DNA of 64,000 bases from Pedobacter riviphilus (lineage in GTDB: Bacteria; Bacteroidota; Bacteroidia; Sphingobacteriales; Sphingobacteriaceae): contig NZ_CP061171.1 in assembly GCF_014692875.1 (NCBI RefSeq), positions 4,960,001 to 5,024,000 of the forward strand. Direction: 5' to 3'. A program made the translations under genes and the position numbers. A model generated the notes under the pieces. That model had not been told where the DNA came from and did no database searches. It saw only the letters and a program-made list of their open reading frames with translations. The stretch's first letter is position 1. Every line of letters starts with the position of its first letter. Below are positions 24,907 to 32,794 of this stretch, in pieces.

Positions 24907-26133
24907 ATGGCTACAGGATTACGCGAAGGAATGGCCGATATAGCTCGTCAGGGTTTATTACAAACCCAAGAGGCAAAGTTAGAAACCAGAAATAAAAAAA
25001 ACAGCCTATACATAGGAATACCCAAGGAAATTTCTTTCCAGGAAAATAGAATTGCCTTAACACCGCTTTCTGTCGCCTTGTTGGTAAACAATGGTCACCG
25101 CGTTGTACTGGAAAGTGGTGCCGGCACGGGAGCAAATTTTACCGATACAGAATATGCCGAACAAGGTGCTAAAATAACCTATAACAAAAAAGAGGTTTTC
25201 GAAGCAGATATCCTGGTAAAAATTGCACCACCAACGCTGGAAGAGATTGATTTGATGCATAAAGGGCAAACGCTTATTTCTTCTTTACAAACCGGAACGC
25301 TAAAGCAGGATTATCTAAAAGCATTGATGCATAAAAAAATTAATGCGTTATGTTTTGAGAATCTTCGCGACGAAGGTAATGTACTTAGCGTGGTACGTGC
25401 CATGAGCGAAATAGTAGGATCGACCTCTATTTTAATTGCTGCAGAATATTTGAGCAATGTAACAGGTGGTAAGGGATTAATGTTAGGAGGCTTTACTGGT
25501 GTTCCACCAACAGAAATCGTTATTTTGGGTGCTGGAACAGTAGGCGAATATGCTGCGCGAACAGCTTTGGCACTGGGTGCCGAGGTTAAAGTTTTCGATA
25601 GTTCTATTTACCGCTTACGTCGCTTGCAGAATAATTTGGGCAGTAGGGTGTTTACCTCGGTAATGCAACCTATTGTTTTAAATAAAGCCATTGTAACTTG
25701 CGATGTCGTAATAGGCGCTATTAGGGCTACCCACGGGCGTAGCCCATGCATAGTAATGGAAGAAACGGTTGCCCGTATGAAACCACATTCGGTGGTAATT
25801 GATGTAAGCATTGATCAAGGGGGCTGTTTTGAAACTTCTGAGGTAACCAATCATACGAATCCCGTATTTAGAAAATACGATGTAATCCACTATTGTGTGC
25901 CAAATATTGCTTCGCGTGTGCCAAGAACAGCATCTTACGCTTTGACGAACATTTTTGCTCCAATTTTATTGGATATCGGTGAATTCGGAGGTTTAATGAA
26001 TATGGTTTGGAATAATCCGGGCATTCGTGAAGCACTTTATATTTACCAGGGTAACTGTACCAATAAAGATCTGGCAGATATGTTTAATCTGCCATTTAAG
26101 GATCTTGAATTATTGGTCGTTTCGAATCAGTAA
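24907..26133 (+). CDS. ald: Alanine dehydrogenase
   Basis: 408 residues. A short extra N-terminus of about 30 residues (MATGLREGMADIARQGLL) precedes the usual IGIPKEISFQENRIALTP. The NAD site is ILGAGTVGEYAARTALALGA, and VIDVSIDQGGCFETS and HYCVPNIASRVPRTAS fit alanine dehydrogenase / PNT-type domains. It interconverts alanine and pyruvate plus ammonia. The related transhydrogenase alpha subunit is excluded by length and by the lack of membrane helices. Palindromic repeat downstream. Confidence 0.92.
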   Translation: MATGLREGMADIARQGLLQTQEAKLETRNKKNSLYIGIPKEISFQENRIALTPLSVALLVNNGHRVVLESGAGTGANFTDTEYAEQGAKITYNKKEVFEADILVKIAPPTLEEIDLMHKGQTLISSLQTGTLKQDYLKALMHKKINALCFENLRDEGNVLSVVRAMSEIVGSTSILIAAEYLSNVTGGKGLMLGGFTGVPPTEIVILGAGTVGEYAARTALALGAEVKVFDSSIYRLRRLQNNLGSRVFTSVMQPIVLNKAIVTCDVVIGAIRATHGRSPCIVMEETVARMKPHSVVIDVSIDQGGCFETSEVTNHTNPVFRKYDVIHYCVPNIASRVPRTASYALTNIFAPILLDIGEFGGLMNMVWNNPGIREALYIYQGNCTNKDLADMFNLPFKDLELLVVSNQ

Positions 26134-26171
26134 AACTTTGCAGTAACGAGACTATTGATAAACGAAAGAAA

Positions 26172-26248
26172 TGTCATCCTGAGCTTGTCGAAGGACATTT
26201 TGTTGGTTATTTAAATGTAAAGGTCTTCGACAAGCTCAGACTGACAAT
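26172..26248. repeat. Dispersed intergenic palindrome
   Basis: gtcatcctgagcttgtcgaa and, inverted, ttcgacaagctcagactgac, separated by about 35 bases. Type copy of the family in this window; lies between ald and the M15 peptidase gene. Confidence 0.75.
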
Positions 26249-26294
26249 CGTTTTGACTTATAGCAGTAATGACATATGCCAAATACCATTTTAT

Positions 26295-26978
26295 ATGAAA
26301 TTCAATCTCTTTACGTTATTTTTCTTCCTCTCAGTCGTTGTTAGCGCCCAAAATAAACCCATTGCCGAAAAAAAACTGGTGGTGGTGGGTTCCTATAATC
26401 AATATCTGGCATCGGTAAAAACAGATCCGAATAACGAATTGGTTGAAATTAAAAAAGCCATTCCCAATATCAAATTAGATATCCGCTATGCTACCAATAA
26501 TAATTTTATGCAGCAGGTGATGTATAAACAGGCAAGAGCTTTTGCCCGAAAGCCAGTAGTAGAATCGTTAAAAAAAATTCAAAAGGAATTAAATAAAAAA
26601 GGCTATGGTTTAAAAATATTTGATGGTTATCGGCCTTATGCTGTAACTGTTGAATTTTATAAAAAAGCCAGTGATAAAAATTTTGTAGCTAACCCATCGA
26701 AAGGGTCTAAGCATAACAGGGGCTGTGCGGTAGATTTAACCTTGATTGATCTGAAAACGGGCAAAGAAATAACAATGCCAACTCCTTACGATAGTTTTTT
26801 GGCTGCTGCTGCGGCGAAATACAAAAATGTATCGTCAGAGGCAAAAAAAAACCGCGATTTTCTGATCGCTATAATGGGTAAGTATCAGATGAATGTGCTA
26901 GAAAATGAATGGTGGCACTACGATTTCTCGGGGTGGAAAAAGTACGATTTAATGGATATTCCCTTCGAGAAGCTTTAG
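26295..26978 (+). CDS. M15-family D-Ala-D-Ala dipeptidase-like peptidase (VanX/DdpX type), exported
   Basis: 227 residues from the ATG at 26295, which opens a signal peptide (MKFNLFTLFFFLSVVVSAQ). Zinc site: SKHNRGCAVDLTLID (HxxGxAxD) and ENEWWHYDF (ExxxH); the N-terminal part has the LDIRYATNNNF region of the family. VanX-type enzymes cut D-Ala-D-Ala dipeptides; a periplasmic member probably recycles or trims cell-wall peptides. Vancomycin resistance should not be inferred. Confidence 0.9.
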   Translation: MKFNLFTLFFFLSVVVSAQNKPIAEKKLVVVGSYNQYLASVKTDPNNELVEIKKAIPNIKLDIRYATNNNFMQQVMYKQARAFARKPVVESLKKIQKELNKKGYGLKIFDGYRPYAVTVEFYKKASDKNFVANPSKGSKHNRGCAVDLTLIDLKTGKEITMPTPYDSFLAAAAAKYKNVSSEAKKNRDFLIAIMGKYQMNVLENEWWHYDFSGWKKYDLMDIPFEKL

Positions 26979-27433
26979 GGGTTTATTGGTTCATTCGTCA
27001 ATAAGTCCATTGGGTGTGATGCATATCTTGATCATTAGTCATTGCAAAGAGCAAATCGTTGAGTTCAGGTTGTTGGTATAAATCATTCTAGTTTTTAGGA
27101 AATGAAGGGGCAGCATTTCATGGATGCTGTAGTCCTGCCATCCGCTTTACTTCGTTGCACTCGTGCTCGCTCCTGTCTGGTTTAGTTAACAACAGTTTGT
27201 TTTCAGTGCACCGACCTGAGTTAAATAAACCCGATTGTCGGGAAGAGCTTCCGATCCTTCATCGGAGCTCGAACCAAAAGCGGGGCTGAAAAAGCCAAAT
27301 GCGCAGAACCAATCATTTCCTATTAGCCTGAGGCTAATTATTTTTATTAGGCTATATATCCGTAGTGTAAGATGTTGCCATCTGTTGATATTTAGTTTAA
27401 CAATTGTCAGTTGGTAACACCTGACATTACAAA
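26979..27433. repeat. Intergenic region with a diverged copy of the 280-bp repeat
   Basis: No convincing gene in this 455-bp gap. From about 27098 it contains ggaaatgaaggggcagc and tgtagtcctgcc, matching the start of the units at 39760, 40041 and 40326. The rest is diverged. Around 27225-27270 there are small hairpins (ttccgatccttcatcgga). Confidence 0.6.
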
Positions 27434-27934
27434 CTACAAATGATGCGGCCTCCCGTATTGTTCCATTTTTACCCTGGCCTTATCTTCCTTTACTGATAGT
27501 TCAAAAATATAATCGTAATCATCATCAGTTAATTCATCTTTAGGCTTTTTGCCACCAAGGGCTTCAATAATCTCCAGCACGGTGTTAGAATGGCCCGCTA
27601 CAATAACGGTTTTGCCGACATAATTGGTTTTAATACTATCTACAAGTGATTTGATGTCTTTATAATCAATCACCTTCGGAATCACCAATGAATCTAATGT
27701 TTGATGTGTTCTTTTTGTTGGAGTGGCAAAAGCAACATCAAACTTTACCTTTTTTAGGTAGGTTGCTAAATCTCCTGCACGGATTCTTCCTTCATCAGAA
27801 AGGTTGGGGTTGGTATCCTGTGGGTTCGATTTATCTTTCTCTGCATGTCTAACAATCCAAACACTAGTGGTTTGTGCAAAAACTATATTGGCAAAGAGTA
27901 GCGTTAACGAAAGTAATACGAACAGTTTTTTCAT
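27434..27934 (-). CDS. Histidine phosphatase family protein (SixA-like), exported
   Basis: 166 residues with a signal peptide (MKKLFVLLSLTLLFANIVFAQ). The phosphatase motif is VWIVRHAEKDKSN with the catalytic His, and the second His is in VIVAGHSNTVLEII. Small enough to be SixA or phosphoglycerate-mutase-like. Export to the periplasm makes a phosphohistidine-protein role unlikely; substrate unknown. Transcribed in the same direction as the BioF-like gene upstream. Confidence 0.86.
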   Translation of the reverse strand: MKKLFVLLSLTLLFANIVFAQTTSVWIVRHAEKDKSNPQDTNPNLSDEGRIRAGDLATYLKKVKFDVAFATPTKRTHQTLDSLVIPKVIDYKDIKSLVDSIKTNYVGKTVIVAGHSNTVLEIIEALGGKKPKDELTDDDYDYIFELSVKEDKARVKMEQYGRPHHL

Positions 27935-27971
27935 GTCATAAATATTCGAAAATTAATTGGATAAGAAAAGG

Positions 27972-29018
27972 TTAAAAATTTATAGCGGCGATTAATTTTT
28001 CAATATCTTCTTTTTCATGCCAGGCAGAAAGCACTATACGGTTTAAGGTTTCGTCGGTAGGATTCGGATAAGGAAAAGACGAAATCAGGACCTGCTTTTG
28101 TAAAAGATGTTGTGAGAAATTTACATCACCCAGCAGATAAACAGGAAAACCCCATTCGTATTTCCAGGAAAGATCTAATGCCGTTTCAAACATCAACATA
28201 TTTTCCTTTAGTTTATTTAAAGCTTTGCTATATATTTCTTCTGCATGCATAAACGCATAAAGGCCAGCTGCAGTTGATGGGGAGGCACCAATAAAAGTAT
28301 TTGTGTTTTTAAGCAGATGGATAATTTTATTTGAAGCCAAAACAATACCAGCATCTACGCCTAAGGCTTTTGCCATAGAAGCAAGCACCACATTTTCGAT
28401 GTTTTCTTGTTTGGGAAGATTAATAATGGCTCCCATGCCATTGTTGTTTACGCCTATTCCATGCGAATCATCAACAACAAGGATTATATTTTTATCCCTG
28501 CTGATTTCTTTTACAAAGTCGAAATTATAAATTTCGGGTATAAGATTGTTCATCGAATTGCTGATCAAAACCCAGGTTTTTTCTTCGGATGCATTTATCC
28601 TTTCAATGGTTTCCCGTTCCCATGCTTTAAACGGTATTAAATTTCTGGTTTGATTTTCTGCTAGCCAGAGGGATGGATGTGCTGTAGGAGCATAAATTAC
28701 TTTGCCCAATCTGTCTAAGGCTTTAACAGTAAGCTGCGCAGCTAAATAGCCGCTCGAAGTAATCAGGGCTGCTTCTGCTCCATACCGAGCTGCTGCTACT
28801 TTTTCGGCATCATCGTAAATACCTAATTGGATGTTGTTGGTGCGACTTGTTCCGTTGTTTAAACCGAATTTTTTAATCCCTTCGATATATAGATTAATGA
28901 AATCCTGATCTTGAGGAATGCCCAAATAGGCTGTTCCCCCAAAATATAAATAGGTGCTTCCCTCAATATTTATTTTGTTAGAAAAGGGTTGATCAATCGA
29001 TTTAAAGTTAAGCTTCAT
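27972..29018 (-). CDS. PLP-dependent aminotransferase / alpha-oxoamine synthase-like (BioF-type)
   Basis: 348 residues from the ATG at 29018, 1 bp after the upstream stop. An in-frame ATG further upstream would overlap the GH18 gene by 95 bp and is unlikely. AOS fold of PLP fold type I: LYFGGTAYLGI, GTSRTNNIQ, VVDDSHGIGV and the Schiff-base Lys in VLASMAKALGVDAG. It resembles 8-amino-7-oxononanoate synthase but is shorter, and no biotin genes are near. Probably condenses an amino acid with an acyl-CoA or acts as an aminotransferase; exact reaction unknown. Confidence 0.78.
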   Translation of the reverse strand: MKLNFKSIDQPFSNKINIEGSTYLYFGGTAYLGIPQDQDFINLYIEGIKKFGLNNGTSRTNNIQLGIYDDAEKVAAARYGAEAALITSSGYLAAQLTVKALDRLGKVIYAPTAHPSLWLAENQTRNLIPFKAWERETIERINASEEKTWVLISNSMNNLIPEIYNFDFVKEISRDKNIILVVDDSHGIGVNNNGMGAIINLPKQENIENVVLASMAKALGVDAGIVLASNKIIHLLKNTNTFIGASPSTAAGLYAFMHAEEIYSKALNKLKENMLMFETALDLSWKYEWGFPVYLLGDVNFSQHLLQKQVLISSFPYPNPTDETLNRIVLSAWHEKEDIEKLIAAINF

Positions 29019-29019
29019 A

Positions 29020-30045
29020 TTAATTGTAGTTTCTGCCAAGCTCATCATTTGCCGCACGGATAATAGATTTATCGCCATTGTCATCATGGTAAAATTCCCA
29101 GAACATGATTCCATTTGCCATATCTTTAGCCAGTTTAGCTTTTTTCCTGGTTGTTACTGTTCCATTAAAGTAAAATTGAACGCCATCAATTAATGCATTA
29201 TCTAAACTTACATCAGCACCCGCGGTTACAAAATCGCGATAAGCCTTCGCCGAATTATTGGCGTTTTTACCATAAGCCGGGATGCCTAAAACGGCTTTTT
29301 CCTTTGGCATACCGCGCGTGCTTAACCAATAATTTAAACTGGCAACGGCCATATTGTACGATGCATGTTGAAAAGGCTCATTTTTATCCCAACCAATGCC
29401 ATCATAAACCATAATATTAAAGAAATCTACAGCAGGGAAAACTTCTGATTTTAATCCATCACGAATACTGCCTGCGTATACACCCGGGGTTATAGCTGCG
29501 CTTAAAAATTTATGGTGTTTGTGCAGCGAATCAGAAAGCTCCTTCATTAACAACACATAATTGTCTGCCGATCCGTCGCTGGTACTTGGATATTCCCAGT
29601 CCATATCTACGCCATCAATATTATTTGTTTTAACAAAAGTTAGTACATTTTTTACAAACAGGTTTCTGGCTGTTGCAGATGCTGCCATGGTTACAAAAAT
29701 ACTTTTCGTGCCAGATATCGAAATACCTGTTTTTACGCCATTTGCCCTCGCTTTTTGCATTAGGGTTGTAAATCGGCCAGGTTGTGCTAATGCCACTAAA
29801 CTTCCATCTGTATTGGGATTTAGAAAGGCATAAAAGAGGTGCGTAATCATTTTGAATTTCGAGTCTGCAACACCGGCAGGATCACGGTAACTGGGAAAAT
29901 AGCTTATAACTTTAAAACTGTTGTCGGGCACATATGGTGTAGTAGGCATAGGAGGTTCAGTAGGAACTGTTATGGGATCGTTTTTCTTACAAGATGACAT
30001 GATAAGCAGGCTAGAAATGCCAATCAATAGGTAGATTTTTTTCAT
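29020..30045 (-). CDS. GH18 chitinase-like lipoprotein
   Basis: 341 residues. Lipoprotein signal with LIMSSCKK (cleavage before Cys19). The GH18 barrel runs from FKVISYFPSYRD through the catalytic DGVDMDWEYP (DxxDxDxE) to MANGIMFWEFYHD. Glycoside hydrolases of this family cleave chitin or related GlcNAc polymers. Some members are inactive, but here the catalytic Glu is present. Anchored at the envelope. It reads 1 bp before the BioF-like gene, so the two are probably one transcript. Confidence 0.88.
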   Translation of the reverse strand: MKKIYLLIGISSLLIMSSCKKNDPITVPTEPPMPTTPYVPDNSFKVISYFPSYRDPAGVADSKFKMITHLFYAFLNPNTDGSLVALAQPGRFTTLMQKARANGVKTGISISGTKSIFVTMAASATARNLFVKNVLTFVKTNNIDGVDMDWEYPSTSDGSADNYVLLMKELSDSLHKHHKFLSAAITPGVYAGSIRDGLKSEVFPAVDFFNIMVYDGIGWDKNEPFQHASYNMAVASLNYWLSTRGMPKEKAVLGIPAYGKNANNSAKAYRDFVTAGADVSLDNALIDGVQFYFNGTVTTRKKAKLAKDMANGIMFWEFYHDDNGDKSIIRAANDELGRNYN

Positions 30046-30075
30046 AGGTTAGGTGTTTTTTAATGCTGCATACGT

Positions 30076-31404
30076 TTAAAAATTATCGTGTATATAAGTG
30101 ATTATCCTCACCATTTCTGCACGTACCTCGGCAGTTGGTTTTATAAAGCTGTTGTTCATGAAAGAATAAATATATGTTTTACCCTTTTTTGTTAGTACAT
30201 ACCCACTTTGATTATGAACACCCCCTAGCGAGCCTGTTTTTCCGAAAACAAAAGGTTTGTCGGTTTTGGGGTAGGCATTTTTTAAAGTGCCACTTTTACC
30301 ACCTGCAGGTAATAGATTAAAAAGCTTTTCCGGGTTGTTTACCAATCTGTAAATAGAATCAAGGAGGTATACATTATCACGGGGAGTAAATAAATTCTGA
30401 CGGGACAAGCCAGATCCATCAACCCATTTTACTTTATCAGGTAGAAAAGAAAGGTAATTTTTCGTAATGTAATCAATCGCTTTTGTTGTACTTAATGTAT
30501 CGCCAATCTGGTTGGAGCAAACCAACAACAAATGCTCGGCAATAAAATTGTCGCTGGGCAGCATCATATGCTTTAAAACCGAATCGCGCTTTGCGCCAGG
30601 TAATGTCTTAGCATCTGATGGTATTTTTAGATTTATGATGCCAACAGGTTTGTGTAAAGTATCTGTTAATATTTCGACGGTAACCTGTGCACTGGTTTTA
30701 TATGGGTTTTGCTGATTGTAGCCTGGTTTTACCGCAACTGCCGGATAATGGAAGCGGTTGCTTAAAAAATCTCTGCTTACCTGAAAGCCGCCCGTTTTCT
30801 TTGTAGAATCTATTTCGAAACAGGGGGCAAAAACCTTTGGTTCAATATTAATTTTATTCAAACCGGCGTAAGTGGAAGTAACCATGTTATCCATAATTGG
30901 CATTTCGGTAATTTCTGGCTGATAATAATAATCGTAATCATCCCACGACCAGCCATCGCCAAAGAAATTGCCCGAATATCGCCCTGCAGAAAAGAACAGC
31001 TTTTTGTTTGAGGAGAGGAGAAAGTTGTAAGCCGATTTGTCTTTTACTGCAAATTGTAAAAAAGCTGGATCTCCGGTTCCCCAAAAAATCAACGAATCAT
31101 TCCGCTCAATGTACCTTAAAGCAGGCATTAAATCTGGCAGCATTTTTAAGCTCGCAAAAAAAGTATAAAGTTTGGTATTAGATGCCGGGGTAAAATACTT
31201 ATCGGCATCTTTCTGAAAGATCATTTTTTTATCTGTCGGATTATATAGCGCAAAGCCAACCTGATATTGCTTAATCACCTGCGAATTTTTAAATTCTTTA
31301 GCTACTTTTTTTGAAATGATTTTATTGGTTGAGCAACTTATTAATAAACAAATAGATAGTACAAATGCGAGAAAAATAAAATTATGATTTTTTAAGGGAA
31401 ACAT
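30076..31404 (-). CDS. dacB: D-alanyl-D-alanine carboxypeptidase/endopeptidase (PBP4 type)
   Basis: 442 residues with an N-terminal hydrophobic segment ending in LLISCSTN, possibly a lipoprotein. Penicillin-binding motifs in order: SxxK in TPASNTKLYTF (near 73), SxN in LPSDNFIAEHLL, and KTG in FGKTGSLGG. The insert between SxxK and SxN is the size typical of class C PBP4. It trims peptide stems and cuts cross-links in peptidoglycan. Divergent from the aspartyl protease gene. Confidence 0.9.
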   Translation of the reverse strand: MFPLKNHNFIFLAFVLSICLLISCSTNKIISKKVAKEFKNSQVIKQYQVGFALYNPTDKKMIFQKDADKYFTPASNTKLYTFFASLKMLPDLMPALRYIERNDSLIFWGTGDPAFLQFAVKDKSAYNFLLSSNKKLFFSAGRYSGNFFGDGWSWDDYDYYYQPEITEMPIMDNMVTSTYAGLNKINIEPKVFAPCFEIDSTKKTGGFQVSRDFLSNRFHYPAVAVKPGYNQQNPYKTSAQVTVEILTDTLHKPVGIINLKIPSDAKTLPGAKRDSVLKHMMLPSDNFIAEHLLLVCSNQIGDTLSTTKAIDYITKNYLSFLPDKVKWVDGSGLSRQNLFTPRDNVYLLDSIYRLVNNPEKLFNLLPAGGKSGTLKNAYPKTDKPFVFGKTGSLGGVHNQSGYVLTKKGKTYIYSFMNNSFIKPTAEVRAEMVRIITYIHDNF

Positions 31405-31454
31405 GTTCTAAATTTAGGGACATAATTATCAACTAATTTATTAAATTTAGTTTA

Positions 31455-32702
31455 ATGTTAACCAAGTATAACCCCGGTGTAATAATCTGTTTACGTAAAC
31501 TGACAATTTGCATGGGATTTATATTTCTTGCTTTTTCTGGGTTTGGGCAAGAGTTCCTTTTTAAAAGGAATCGCCAAAAACAGTCTATTCCTTTTAAGTG
31601 TATCAAAAACCTAATGGTTATTCCGGTATATGTAAATGGAAAAGGGCCATATGATTTTGTTCTTGACACCGGAGTTGGGCCCATGATTATTACAGATCCA
31701 TCTATTATCGATTCGTTGAATTTTAGCATGCTCCGTAAAATTACGGTCTCTGGTCTGGGCATCGAAACCGTCGAGGCTTATGTTTCTCAAAGTCTCGATG
31801 TTAAAGTAGGTAGTGCAAGCATTGAACATATACCTACGGCAATCTTAAAAGAAGATCTCTTTAACCTATCGGGGCATTTAGGGCTGAAAATTTATGGCTT
31901 ATTGGGTTTTAGCTTTTTTAACAGCTTTATTGTTGATATAAGGTATAGCGAAAATAGGCTGATTATTTACGATCACGACGCTATGGTTAAATACCGTGGA
32001 AAAAAAATACCCATTGAAATAGAGAACCAGAAACCATATATATCAGCTACAGTTGATGTTCCGGGCAGCAAACCCGTTGAAGCACGGTTTTTAATGGATA
32101 CCGGAGCCAGTCACGCTTTATCGCTCGAAATGTTAAGGGGAAGCGAATTCCCACTGCCAGAAAAAAAAATCAAAGCTAATTTAGGAATGAGTCTTAGCGG
32201 GCAGATTAAAGGGTATATTGGGCGTGTAGATAAACTTAATGTTGGAGGTTATATTTTTAAAGACGTTGTTGCCGGATTCCCTAATTTTAAGAGTATTGCA
32301 GATAAGATCGATTTATCAAAACGGAACGGTAATTTAGGTGCCGATTTACTTCGGAAATTTAATATCCAGTTTAACTACCAGGATGGCTTTATTTATGTTA
32401 AACCCAATGGATTAAGTAAAACCCCTTTCGAACACGATATGGTGGGGATGGTGATTTATCTCGATCAGAAAGAGTATAAAAGAGTTATGATTGGAGAAAT
32501 AGATGAAAATAGCCCGGCAGAAAAAGCAGGTTTGTGCCCTGATGATGAAATTATTGCCGTAAACTTTAAAAACATCGATGCCTATTCTTTAAACGACCTT
32601 ACCGAGATGTTTAAATCGAAAGCAGATAGAAATATAATCTTTGAAATTTTTAGGGATAATCAAGTCTATTTTAAAGTGGTGCGCCTTGAAAAGAGGATCT
32701 GA
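31455..32702 (+). CDS. Retropepsin-like aspartyl protease with C-terminal PDZ domain, exported
   Basis: 415 residues. A hydrophobic N-terminal signal (CMGFIFLAFSGFGQ). Two aspartyl-protease-like halves each with a DTG: YDFVLDTGVGP and ARFLMDTGASHA, followed by LLGFSFFNSF- and LGADLLRKFN-type hydrophobic-hydrophobic-Gly motifs. A PDZ domain ends the protein (IDENSPAEKAGLCPDDEIIA). Such proteins are frequent in Bacteroidota; substrate unknown. The start is the first ATG; an internal ATG at residue 20 would cut the signal peptide. Confidence 0.85.
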   Translation: MLTKYNPGVIICLRKLTICMGFIFLAFSGFGQEFLFKRNRQKQSIPFKCIKNLMVIPVYVNGKGPYDFVLDTGVGPMIITDPSIIDSLNFSMLRKITVSGLGIETVEAYVSQSLDVKVGSASIEHIPTAILKEDLFNLSGHLGLKIYGLLGFSFFNSFIVDIRYSENRLIIYDHDAMVKYRGKKIPIEIENQKPYISATVDVPGSKPVEARFLMDTGASHALSLEMLRGSEFPLPEKKIKANLGMSLSGQIKGYIGRVDKLNVGGYIFKDVVAGFPNFKSIADKIDLSKRNGNLGADLLRKFNIQFNYQDGFIYVKPNGLSKTPFEHDMVGMVIYLDQKEYKRVMIGEIDENSPAEKAGLCPDDEIIAVNFKNIDAYSLNDLTEMFKSKADRNIIFEIFRDNQVYFKVVRLEKRI

Positions 32703-32730
32703 TAAGCGTAATTTTCCAGTTACAAATGAA

Positions 32731-32757
32731 TTGTGCTGTAACAAGCCTTTAACTTTA
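32731..32757 (+). promoter_or_regulatory. Putative promoter of the zinc metalloprotease
   Basis: TTG (32731-32733), 16 bases, TAACTTTA (32750-32757), one mismatch to TAnnTTTG. About 37 bases before the ATG. Confidence 0.4.
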
Positions 32758-32794
32758 ACCTCTTATTGCCAAGCAAACTAACTTTTATATACAC

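Noticed and set aside
26295..26978. Vancomycin-resistance gene vanX
   Set aside because: The M15 motif is shared by general cell-wall dipeptidases, the protein is exported, and no vanH/vanA-type genes are near.
29019..29114. Longer start of the BioF-like protein
   Set aside because: It would run back 95 bases into the GH18 gene; the ATG at 29018 is 1 bp after that stop.
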